From NCBI GenBank assembly GCA_009774895.1, contig VSOO01000108.1:1-5424 (forward strand): DNA of 5,424 nucleotides, written 5' to 3'. Shown here piece by piece: positions 1 to 5,424 of this stretch (positions are counted from its first letter, which is position 1; every line of letters starts with the position of its first letter). A program made the translations under genes and the position numbers. This DNA is from Alistipes sp. (GTDB lineage Bacteria > Bacteroidota > Bacteroidia > Bacteroidales > Rikenellaceae). The notes beneath the pieces are model-generated. The model was given only the letters and a program-made list of their open reading frames with translations. It was not told the origin of the DNA and searched no databases.

Positions 1-1
1 G

Positions 2-493
2 TTCCCTTTTCACGCCGACGTAGTCTACGGCAAGATAGTGCCGGTAATCGAGGCTCTCGCGCAGGAATTCGGCCCATGCGGACTGGAGGTCGCCCAGCAC
101 GTAATCGTCGTTCAGCCACGGTTCACCGACCAGCTGATCGAAAGGTATGGCGCAGGATGCCCGCAGATTGCGCTCCACGGCGGCCACGTCGCCATAGTCG
201 GCCGGCGTGGCGAGCAGCGCGATCAGCTGCCCCTCGGCCACGTGCGCGCCGTTCGCGACGCACACGGTGTCGAGCAGTCCGTCGTAGCGGACCGCAAGAT
301 CCGACGGCGCATTGAGCGTGGTGATGGTTACGGGCGCCTCCACGATTCGCGGATACTTGATGACGTAACACCCCAGGACGATCAGGGCGAGAATCACGAA
401 CAGGACCGTTATGCCCCAACGCACGACCCACGACGGCGCCTTGCCCAGGATCGCCTGGGCCTCCTCGCTGTAAAAGTGTTCTCTCTGCGGCAT
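2..493 (-). CDS. HlyD-family secretion adaptor (periplasmic fusion protein), N-terminal 164 residues
   Basis: Partial gene; it starts with ATG at 493-491 and runs off the left edge still open. The product should anchor in the inner membrane and span the periplasm, linking the ABC transporter encoded just upstream to an outer-membrane TolC-like channel. What is seen: a cytoplasmic N-terminus with the segment SEEAQAILGKAPSWVVRWG (residues 9-27), typical of Bacteroidota HlyD proteins paired with peptidase ABC exporters; one membrane helix at about 26-45 (ITVLFVILALIVLG); then YPRIVEAPVTITT, and a half biotinyl-lipoyl-like motif at about 66-98 (YDGLLDTVCVANGAHVAEGQLIALL). From about residue 135 the sequence (LGDLQSAWAEFLRESLDY) looks like the start of the coiled-coil hairpin. 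The start is chosen because the conserved N-terminal tail begins there. No consensus promoter is visible in the 314 nt upstream, so cotranscription with the transporter gene is likely. The family call is firm; the cargo is inferred from the neighbours. Confidence 0.9.
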   Translation of the reverse strand, partial: MPQREHFYSEEAQAILGKAPSWVVRWGITVLFVILALIVLGCYVIKYPRIVEAPVTITTLNAPSDLAVRYDGLLDTVCVANGAHVAEGQLIALLATPADYGDVAAVERNLRASCAIPFDQLVGEPWLNDDYVLGDLQSAWAEFLRESLDYRHYLAVDYVGVKRE

Positions 494-502
494 GGTAAAA
501 GG

Positions 503-772
503 TTAAAATTTACTGTTGTTGCATTCCCCGCATCGGACGTCGAAGCATCTGTCGGGATTTTCATAATATGCGGAATGACGCCTGTGAAAGCCGTCGAAGG
601 CCGATGTCTTGCGGAAATCATTCAAATAAGCGGCAAAAGTCCTGAAGGAGTGTTCCGGCCATCGGGCTTCGAGTCCGTTAATTTCCGAAACATCGGCGTC
701 TTTTCCGATGCATGCGTTACCATTTCTTGTTTCCAGAAACGCAGCAGTGTTCGGAACCGCATCGTGGCTCAC
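503..772 (-). CDS. Doubtful 89-residue ORF in the spacer between the ABC transporter and HlyD genes
   Basis: I do not recognise this sequence. It is the only minus-strand frame that stays open through the 314-nt spacer 494-807; the other two hit stops soon after the transporter gene ends. It would start at GTG (772-770), as no ATG lies in frame upstream, and it stops 9 nt before the HlyD start. The translation has a mixed, soluble-protein composition, no signal peptide or membrane helix, and four cysteines, three of them close together at the end (DRCFDVRCGECNNSKF). Its third codon positions are only about half G/C, against a strong G/C bias in the flanking genes, so it is either foreign, degraded or non-coding. 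It has no double-glycine leader, which argues against it being the precursor peptide. It could be a small gene, a remnant, or chance. Apart from this ORF I see nothing in the spacer: no promoter consensus and no convincing terminator. Confidence 0.25.
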   Translation of the reverse strand: MSHDAVPNTAAFLETRNGNACIGKDADVSEINGLEARWPEHSFRTFAAYLNDFRKTSAFDGFHRRHSAYYENPDRCFDVRCGECNNSKF

Positions 773-807
773 ACCGTATTTGCCCCGGAGTTCACTGACG
801 CAGGAGG

Positions 808-3042
808 TCAGTTCCCCAGCTCCAACTGGTTCTTCACCAGCTCGTAGTAATAGCCCCGCCGGGCCGTGAGCTCCTCGTGCGTGCCCTGCTCGACGATGCG
901 GCCGCGGGCAAGCACGACGATGTTGTCCGCACGCTTCACCGTCGAGAGGCGGTGCGCGACGATGACCACCGTCTTGCCCTCGAAAAGCGTCTCCAGCCGC
1001 TCCATGATCGTACGTTCGTTATTGGCGTCGAGCGAGTTCGTGGCTTCGTCGAAAAAGAGGTAGCGGGCATTCCGATAGGCCGCGCGGGCGATCAGCAGGC
1101 GCTGTTTCTGTCCGGTGCTCAGCCCGTGGCCGTCGGCTCCGATCCGCGTGTTGAAGCCCAGCGGCAGGGAGTCGATGAAGGACCCGATGTTGGCGACCTC
1201 CACCGCACGGCGCACCCGATTCATGTCGGGTATTTCGTCCGACACGGCGATATTGTTCGCGATCGTGTCGGAGAAAACGAAACTCTCCTGCATGACCGTG
1301 CCGCATGCCCGGCGCCAGCACGACGCGCTGTACTGCGACACCTTGCGGCCCCCGAGCAGCACTTCGCCCGCGACGGGAGGGTAGAAGCCGAGCATCATTT
1401 TGAGCAGCGTCGTCTTGCCGCTTCCGCTCTCGCCGACGATGGCCGTCACCTTGTCGTGGGGTATCGTCAGCGTGATCCCGTCCAGCACGCGCGCCGAATG
1501 CGGCCCTTCGTACTGAAAGACCGCGTCCCGGAACTCGATGTCCGCATCGCGGGGAATGTCGCGGATCAGAAATCCGTCCTCGGGCTCCTCGTCGGGCTTC
1601 TCGCGGATTTCGTTGAGCCGCTCCAGCGAGATTTTGGCGTCCTGCGAGGCCTGCACGAAGCCGATGAACTGCGAAATCGGCGCGTTCAGCTGTCCGATGA
1701 TGTACTGCATGGCCATCATCATGCCGAGCGTCATGTCGCCCTCGATGACGGCATTGGCCGCAAGAAAGGAGATGACTACGTTCTTGGTCTGGTCGATGAA
1801 CATGCCGCCGACCTCCTGTGTCTGTCCGAGCGTCAGGCTCTTGATCGACACGCGGAACAGCCGGGCCTGTATGCGCTCCCACTCCCAGCGCTTCTGCTTC
1901 TCGCAGTTGTTGAGCTTTATGTCCTGCATGCCGCCGATGAGCTGCACGATGTTGCTCTGATTGTCGGCCGACTCCTGGAAACGCATGTAATCCAGCTTGC
2001 GCCGGCGCTTGAGAAAGAGCAGCACCCAACCCGTGTAGAGGGCGCTGCCCAGCAGAAATACGCCCAGGATGACCGGGTCGTACCCGGCCATGACGGCACC
2101 GTAAATCAGGAGCGACACGGTGGCCATGGCGATGCTGAGCAGCGAGCCGGTCAGAAAGGTCTGAATGCGGTTGTAGTCGCCGATGCGCTGCATGATGTCG
2201 CCGACCATCTTCGTGTCGAAGAACGCGATCGGCAGACGCATCAGCTTCGAAAGGAAGTCCGAGATGAGCGATATGCTGATCCGCGTGGTCATGTGGAGCA
2301 TGAGCCACGAACGGATCAGGTTGTTGGTCGTCTGCCCGAACGTCAGCACGACCTGCGCGATCAGGATCATCGCCACGAACGACAAGTCGCCCGTGCCGAT
2401 GCCGGTATCCACGACCGACTGGGTGAGGAAGGGGAGAATAAGGCTCAAAACCGCCGCCACACCCATGGCCAAAGCGAGTTGCAGCAGGTAGCCTCCGTAG
2501 GGGCGGAGGTAGCGCAGCAGCGAGCCGAAACCCAGACGGCGGTCTTCGTCGCCCTTCTCGTCGTAAAACTCGGGCCTGGGCTCCAGCAGCAGGGCGATGC
2601 CCTGCCCGGCCGCGCCGGAACGCACGCCGCCGCGCGGGTCCGCAGGGGCGTCGCCGGCGGCCGGGAGCCACGACCGGAGGAACTGCTCCTCGGTGTAGCA
2701 CAGCAGCCCCGACGCGGGGTCGGAGACATGAACGCGCCATCCTCCGCGCGACCGTGCGATCTTGTAAACCACGACGAAGTGGCGCTGGTTCCAATGCACG
2801 ATGCAGGGCAGTGTCACCTCCTCGCGCAGCTGCCGCCATGTGAGTTTCACGCCGGCCGTACGGAACCCGATGCCCTCGGCCGCATCGCTGATGCCGAGCA
2901 GCGACACGCCTTCGCGCGTGATGTGACAAAGTTCGCGCAGCCGCTGCAACGAATAACGGCGTCCGTAATACGCCGCCACGATCCTCAGACACGAAGGGCC
3001 GCAGTCCATCGCGTCGAGCTGGGTAAAATGGGGAAACTTCAT
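808..3042 (-). CDS. Peptidase-containing ABC transporter (C39 protease, membrane domain and ATPase), bacteriocin/RiPP exporter
   Basis: A 744-residue inner-membrane exporter that removes the leader of a peptide at a double-glycine-type site and pumps the product out using ATP. Residues 1-130 form the C39 peptidase: Q8 of the oxyanion hole, catalytic Cys14 in DCGPSC, His88 in RHFVVVY and Asp108 in SDPASG are all present, so the protease should be active. Residues about 175-480 form the six-helix membrane domain (clear helices near 185-207, 220-242, 297-318, 323-345 and two more before 465). Residues about 500-744 are the ATPase: Walker A GESGSGKTT (537-545), Q-loop Gln585, signature LSTGQKQR (641-648), Walker B YLFFDEATNSLD (661-672) and H-loop His697 in VAHRLS. 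Length and layout are normal for the family. The start precedes the conserved FTQLDAMDCGPSC motif by the usual few residues. It forms an export pair with the HlyD gene downstream. A hairpin lies 73 nt upstream and no consensus promoter is visible between, so how it is transcribed is unclear. The lanthipeptide as cargo is inferred from the neighbouring LanB/LanC genes. Confidence 0.97.
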   Translation of the reverse strand: MKFPHFTQLDAMDCGPSCLRIVAAYYGRRYSLQRLRELCHITREGVSLLGISDAAEGIGFRTAGVKLTWRQLREEVTLPCIVHWNQRHFVVVYKIARSRGGWRVHVSDPASGLLCYTEEQFLRSWLPAAGDAPADPRGGVRSGAAGQGIALLLEPRPEFYDEKGDEDRRLGFGSLLRYLRPYGGYLLQLALAMGVAAVLSLILPFLTQSVVDTGIGTGDLSFVAMILIAQVVLTFGQTTNNLIRSWLMLHMTTRISISLISDFLSKLMRLPIAFFDTKMVGDIMQRIGDYNRIQTFLTGSLLSIAMATVSLLIYGAVMAGYDPVILGVFLLGSALYTGWVLLFLKRRRKLDYMRFQESADNQSNIVQLIGGMQDIKLNNCEKQKRWEWERIQARLFRVSIKSLTLGQTQEVGGMFIDQTKNVVISFLAANAVIEGDMTLGMMMAMQYIIGQLNAPISQFIGFVQASQDAKISLERLNEIREKPDEEPEDGFLIRDIPRDADIEFRDAVFQYEGPHSARVLDGITLTIPHDKVTAIVGESGSGKTTLLKMMLGFYPPVAGEVLLGGRKVSQYSASCWRRACGTVMQESFVFSDTIANNIAVSDEIPDMNRVRRAVEVANIGSFIDSLPLGFNTRIGADGHGLSTGQKQRLLIARAAYRNARYLFFDEATNSLDANNERTIMERLETLFEGKTVVIVAHRLSTVKRADNIVVLARGRIVEQGTHEELTARRGYYYELVKNQLELGN

Positions 3043-3115
3043 TCGGTATTCCGTATTGGGTACAGGATCCGCGCCTCGGACGGGCGATGCGATCCCTCAG
3101 GTCTTTCTCAGAAAC

Positions 3116-3144
3116 GGAAACCGGAGTTTCGGACTCCGGTTTCC
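3116..3144 (-). terminator. Hairpin terminator after the small membrane protein gene
   Basis: A perfect 12-bp inverted repeat: GGAAACCGGAGT at 3116-3127 and ACTCCGGTTTCC at 3133-3144, with a 5-nt loop. Read on the minus strand, the stem is followed by GTTTCT, a short and imperfect U-tract; the other direction has no T run. It sits 20 nt past the stop of the 117-residue gene and 73 nt ahead of the transporter start. An intrinsic terminator is the simplest reading. With so weak a U-tract it may be leaky, or may act as an mRNA processing or stabilising hairpin between two cotranscribed genes. Confidence 0.65.
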
Positions 3145-3164
3145 ATGCCGCCGCACTCCGCGAA

Positions 3165-3518
3165 TCAATCGTTCCGCTTCATGCCGTGCTTCAGGAACAG
3201 ATACTGGGCGGAGGTAAAGAGCACCGCGCGGCAGACCACGATCGCCCCGTAGATCGCCCATAATCCGAAGCCGTTGTCCGGAGCGCAGATCCTCAGCAGC
3301 GAGAAGAACAGTTCGATGAAGAAATATTCGATGCACACGCGCGACAGCAGGCGGATGACGTCGTTCACGTTATACACGAATTCGAGACGCTCGACCCATT
3401 CTTTATTGCTCACGGGGCTGTATCTGCTGAAACCCAGGATTCCGGTCGAGACGAATTCACAGGCTGCCAGCACTGCGGCTGCCAGCACCGTACCGAGAAA
3501 AGGTAAAGTTGCAATCAT
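3165..3518 (-). CDS. Small membrane protein of unknown function (117 residues)
   Basis: I do not recognise a family. The protein has a hydrophobic N-terminal segment (about residues 2-20), a polar middle stretch of about 40 residues (SRYSPVSNKEWVERLEFVYN), and two further hydrophobic segments at about 62-78 and 83-108, ending in a basic tail (KHGMKRND). This predicts two or three membrane helices in the inner membrane. A cysteine at residue 20 follows VLAA and resembles a lipobox, but there is no positive charge before the hydrophobic stretch, so a lipoprotein is unlikely. The ATG at 3518-3516 is supported by a consensus Bacteroidetes promoter whose predicted transcript starts about 20 nt upstream. 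A hairpin follows the stop, so it looks like a one-gene unit between the peptidase remnant and the exporter. By position it could be an immunity protein for the locus product or an export accessory. That is inference only; no motif supports it. Confidence 0.8.
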   Translation of the reverse strand: MIATLPFLGTVLAAAVLAACEFVSTGILGFSRYSPVSNKEWVERLEFVYNVNDVIRLLSRVCIEYFFIELFFSLLRICAPDNGFGLWAIYGAIVVCRAVLFTSAQYLFLKHGMKRND

Positions 3519-3546
3519 ACGGCAAAAAGTTTAGAGGTTTATATAA

Positions 3547-3578
3547 CAAATATACGAATTCAAATCCTTAAAAACAAA
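3547..3578 (-). promoter_or_regulatory. Bacteroidetes-type housekeeping promoter for the 117-residue membrane protein gene
   Basis: On the minus strand, TTTG (3578-3575) is followed by exactly 20 nt and then TATATTTG (3554-3547). This matches the known Bacteroidetes primary sigma factor consensus, -33 TTTG and -7 TAnnTTTG, in both boxes and in spacing. The surrounding DNA is AT-rich in an otherwise GC-rich region. Transcription would start near 3540, giving a leader of about 20 nt before the ATG at 3518. It is the only TAnnTTTG match I found on the minus strand in the window. Confidence 0.8.
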
Positions 3579-3651
3579 CGGATTCGAAGTTTTTCTCACA
3601 CTCACCCGACGCTTCGTGCGACCCCGGACCATGGCACCGACACGGCACGCG

Positions 3652-4040
3652 TCAGGAGCCACCTTGCCCGCTTATGATCCGCAGCGCCGTTTCGAGCGCT
3701 TCGTCCCGTCCCGCCGCGATGCCCTCAAAGGTCGGCTCCACCACCCGGTCGAGCCTGACGCCCAGGCGGTTCACGGGCGTGCGGCGTCGGCGACCCGGGG
3801 CAGGAGTTCGAAGAGTTCGCAGTCGGCATCGAACCGCTCACCGGCAAATGCCGGATGATGGTATTTCACGAATCCCCGCACCCGGCCCAGCACCACCAGA
3901 ATTCCGTGCGCGGCGCTGTCGATCCGCATGCGGTCGAAGCCCGAGCCATGCGCATAATCGGCATAGCGATCGGGCTGCGAACCGCAGGATCCAAGCGCGC
4001 AAAGCGCACAGAGAAAAACGATCGCCTCTTTTTTCATCAT
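3652..4040 (-). pseudogene. Remnant of a lipoprotein S41-family (C-terminal processing) peptidase, catalytic core deleted
   Basis: Two pieces of one gene are joined out of frame. The N-terminal piece starts at ATG 4040 (or 4037) and has a lipoprotein signal peptide, MMKKEAIVFLCALCALGSC, with the lipidated Cys at 19. It continues with LGRVRGFVKYHHPAFAGERF and ELFELLPRV, which match the N-terminal region of Bacteroidota S41 peptidases (usual form: GFLKYYHP, then YELFRVLPK). It ends at a TGA at 3773-3771. From about 3780 another frame reads TPVNRLGVRLDRVVEPTFEG, then IAAGRDEALETALRIIS, to a TGA at 3654-3652. This resembles the C-terminal tail of the same family (DGTPxNRxGIxxD, then PTxEGIxxGxDExLExA). 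The PDZ-like region and the catalytic Ser/Lys core, normally several hundred residues, are absent. A truncated lipoprotein of about 90 residues could still be made, without protease activity. It lies 89 nt after the cyclase gene, so the intact ancestor was probably in the same operon. The family assignment is from recalled motifs. Confidence 0.75.
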
Positions 4041-4129
4041 TCGAATCGGCGCAGCGTACGGATACGGGGCCGGGCCGGAACGCCCGGAAACAGGAACCGA
4101 CAGACCGGACAGACTTCTCCCCGCAACAC

Positions 4130-5323
4130 TCAATGCAGCATAAAGAAACGCATCCACTGGTCCGATTTCGGATCGTTCGCGAGCGCGGCCAGCAGCATCA
4201 GCCCGATTCCGGCGATGCCCTCCAGGAGACCGTATTCGCGCTTCCATCCGCCGTACTCCTCGCCATGCCATGCGCCGTAGCCGGCCAGGCCCTCCTCAAG
4301 GCGGCCCATCCTCAGGGTTTCGCCGATCCAGTAATCGCGGGTTTCCGCGAACAGGGTTTCGCCCGTCTGCCCGTACATGTAGTGGTACATGAGGGCGACG
4401 CTCGCGGCACCGTGGCACAGGCCCGCATCGAAGATTCCGTTGGGCGCAAGCTCGCGCCGCCGGGAGGTGCCGCGCAGCACCTCCAGCGCCTTCGCGCACC
4501 AGCGGTCGTTGCGCAGCGCACGCCCCGCCTGCCACAGCGCTGCGGCCACGCCCAAGTCGCCGTAGCACCAGCCCAGACGGCTGAAATAGACCGGATGCTC
4601 GGGATCATTCTCCAGGGACTGACCGGGAAAGAAGTTCCCGTAGCGCTGCGGGTCGATCTCCTGCGACAGAATGTACTCGCATGCACCCGTCACGATGCGG
4701 TCGCGCCGTGCGCGGTCGATGCCCGCGCCGTCCGCACGGCTCAGCACGGAGACGATGCTCGACATGCCGTGCGACAGGCAGATGTTGTAGCCGGTTCCCC
4801 GGTCCGTGCCTAGGCTCGACACCCACTTCCATGCCGTGCCCGTCTTTTCCGCCGTCCGCTCCAGCGCCTCCAGCGCACGGTTCACGAACGGGGTGTCGTC
4901 GAGGTAATACGCAACCACGCCCAGACCGCCGTGGAGGTAGTCGTAGTTCTCGCTCAGGATGCCCTGCATCGCGAAGTTTCGCAGTACCTCACGGTAGTGA
5001 TTCTCCACATCGGAGCAGTCCACCTCCAGCAGCCCCCGGCCCCCGAGGTAGCGCAACCCCTCCAGCGCCCCGGTCAGGCCGCCGCAGTAGGTGAGCATCC
5101 CGACCTCGGAGGTCAGCTGCTCGAAATAGTTTTCGAGGAATCGCTCCAGAACGGCCTCCTTCGCCGGGTCGGGAAACGCCCGCAGGAAGTGTTCGCAGAA
5201 GACGATGACTCCCGTCTTTCCGGCCAGCACACCGACGCCCTCCGCGTCCAGCCGCCCGGCCTCCATATCCCGGAACAGCACGTCGGCTATTTCGCGGATC
5301 TTATGTTCGATTTGCATTTTCAT
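4130..5323 (-). CDS. lanC: LanC-like lanthionine synthetase (class I lanthipeptide cyclase)
   Basis: A 397-residue cytoplasmic zinc enzyme that adds Cys thiols to dehydrated Ser/Thr residues of a precursor peptide, forming (methyl)lanthionine rings. Family motifs appear in order: LTYCGGLTGALEGL (77-90), YDYLHGGLGVVAYYL (127-141) with Asp128 at the position of the NisC catalytic aspartate, CLSHGMSSI (182-190) with His185 matching the NisC active-site His, GWCYGDLG (251-258), GLCHGAAS (301-308) and LLEGIAGIGL (366-375). The expected zinc ligands Cys253, Cys303 and His304 are all present, so it should be active. Length is normal for a stand-alone LanC. The first ATG (5323) is preferred because it overlaps the stop of the preceding gene (ATGA), suggesting translational coupling; an ATG at codon 3 is possible. 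A stand-alone LanC coupled to a dehydratase-like gene defines a class I system. The only uncertainty is the substrate, as no precursor gene is in view. Confidence 0.95.
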   Translation of the reverse strand: MKMQIEHKIREIADVLFRDMEAGRLDAEGVGVLAGKTGVIVFCEHFLRAFPDPAKEAVLERFLENYFEQLTSEVGMLTYCGGLTGALEGLRYLGGRGLLEVDCSDVENHYREVLRNFAMQGILSENYDYLHGGLGVVAYYLDDTPFVNRALEALERTAEKTGTAWKWVSSLGTDRGTGYNICLSHGMSSIVSVLSRADGAGIDRARRDRIVTGACEYILSQEIDPQRYGNFFPGQSLENDPEHPVYFSRLGWCYGDLGVAAALWQAGRALRNDRWCAKALEVLRGTSRRRELAPNGIFDAGLCHGAASVALMYHYMYGQTGETLFAETRDYWIGETLRMGRLEEGLAGYGAWHGEEYGGWKREYGLLEGIAGIGLMLLAALANDPKSDQWMRFFMLH

Positions 5324-5424
5324 GGCATTCGTTTTTCAGTTCCGACACGTTTCGTCCGCGCCACCGACGACTCGAAATATTTGCTCAGAAAGTCATAAAC
5401 CACCAGTTCGAACTGTCTGTTGCC
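5320..5424 (-). CDS. C-terminal end of a probable LanB-type lantibiotic dehydratase (SpaB_C / thiopeptide-type domain)
   Basis: Only the last 34 residues are in the window; the gene continues past the right edge. The visible frame begins GNRQFELVVYDFLSKYFESS and ends EKRMP at a TGA (5322-5320) overlapping the cyclase ATG by 4 nt. The pattern NRxF, then ELVVYDFLxKYxxSxxAR, resembles the final helix of the C-terminal glutamate-elimination domain in Bacteroidota lantibiotic dehydratases, where NRLF followed by HEMVIYDFLYRYY is usual. That domain removes glutamate from Glu-tRNA-activated Ser/Thr to give Dha/Dhb. The overlap with LanC strongly supports this. With so short a piece I cannot tell a full-length LanB from a split enzyme whose elimination domain is a separate protein. 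Confidence 0.7.
   Translation of the reverse strand, partial: GNRQFELVVYDFLSKYFESSVARTKRVGTEKRMP

Noticed and set aside
503..772. The 89-residue spacer ORF as the lanthipeptide precursor
   Set aside because: It has no double-glycine-type cleavage site before a Ser/Thr/Cys-rich core and lacks the charged leader expected for a C39 substrate.
801..809. Strong Shine-Dalgarno-like AGGAGG on the plus strand
   Set aside because: No start codon follows at a suitable distance, and Bacteroidota rarely depend on such sites.
794..812. Small hairpin ACTGAC/GTCAGT over the transporter stop codon
   Set aside because: Only six base pairs with mixed content and no U-tract; too weak to call a terminator.
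38..847. A 269-residue plus-strand open frame across HlyD, the spacer and the end of the transporter
   Set aside because: It crosses three unrelated minus-strand regions and has no domain; it is a shadow frame.
877..3252. A 791-residue open frame on the plus strand opposite the ABC transporter
   Set aside because: It is antisense to a gene with all C39 and ATPase motifs intact. Its product is rich in His, Arg and Asp with no recognisable domain, as expected for the shadow of a GC-rich gene.
3165..3518. The 117-residue protein as a lipoprotein, from the VLAAC stretch at residues 16-20
   Set aside because: There is no basic residue before the hydrophobic segment, and two more hydrophobic segments follow, which fits an integral membrane protein better.
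4070..4087. GC-rich inverted repeat (6-bp stem CCGGGC/GCCCGG, 6-nt loop) between LanC and the S41 remnant
   Set aside because: The stem is short, there is no T run after it on either strand, and such repeats arise easily in GC-rich DNA.
3674..4813. A 379-residue plus-strand open frame across the S41 remnant and the LanC gene
   Set aside because: It runs antisense to recognisable LanC and S41 sequence, is Arg/Pro/His-rich, and has no motif of its own.

Overview
The window looks like part of a class I lanthipeptide (RiPP) biosynthesis and export locus from a GC-rich member of the Bacteroidota. Three things point to that phylum. A textbook Bacteroidetes promoter (TTTG, 20 nt, TATATTTG) lies ahead of one gene. 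The ABC transporter and HlyD proteins have the sequence character typical of gut Bacteroidales, and the gene starts lack clear Shine-Dalgarno sites. The high GC content would suit Alistipes or a relative, but that genus guess is inference. Every supported gene lies on the minus strand, so transcription runs from high to low coordinates.

In order of transcription: (1) 5424-5320, the last 34 residues of a protein that resembles the C-terminus of a LanB-type lantibiotic dehydratase (SpaB_C / elimination domain). Its stop overlaps the next start. (2) 5323-4130, a complete LanC-like cyclase with all three zinc ligands. (3) 4040-3652, the remains of a lipoprotein S41-family peptidase: its N-terminus and C-terminal tail are joined out of frame and the whole catalytic core is missing. 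(4) 3518-3165, a 117-residue membrane protein of unknown function with its own promoter, followed by a strong hairpin. (5) 3042-808, a peptidase-containing ABC transporter (C39 protease, membrane domain, ATPase) with every catalytic motif intact. (6) 807-494, a less GC-rich spacer with one doubtful ORF. (7) 493 to the left edge, the N-terminus of the HlyD-type adaptor that partners the transporter.

Expected logic, from family knowledge: LanB dehydrates Ser/Thr in a precursor peptide and LanC closes the thioether rings. The C39-ABC transporter then cuts the leader after a double-glycine-type site and exports the product, and HlyD bridges to an outer-membrane channel. No precursor peptide is visible in the window. 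It should lie near the LanB gene beyond the right edge, or beyond the left edge. The dead S41 peptidase and the independently transcribed small membrane protein (a possible immunity protein) are the features that most need explaining.
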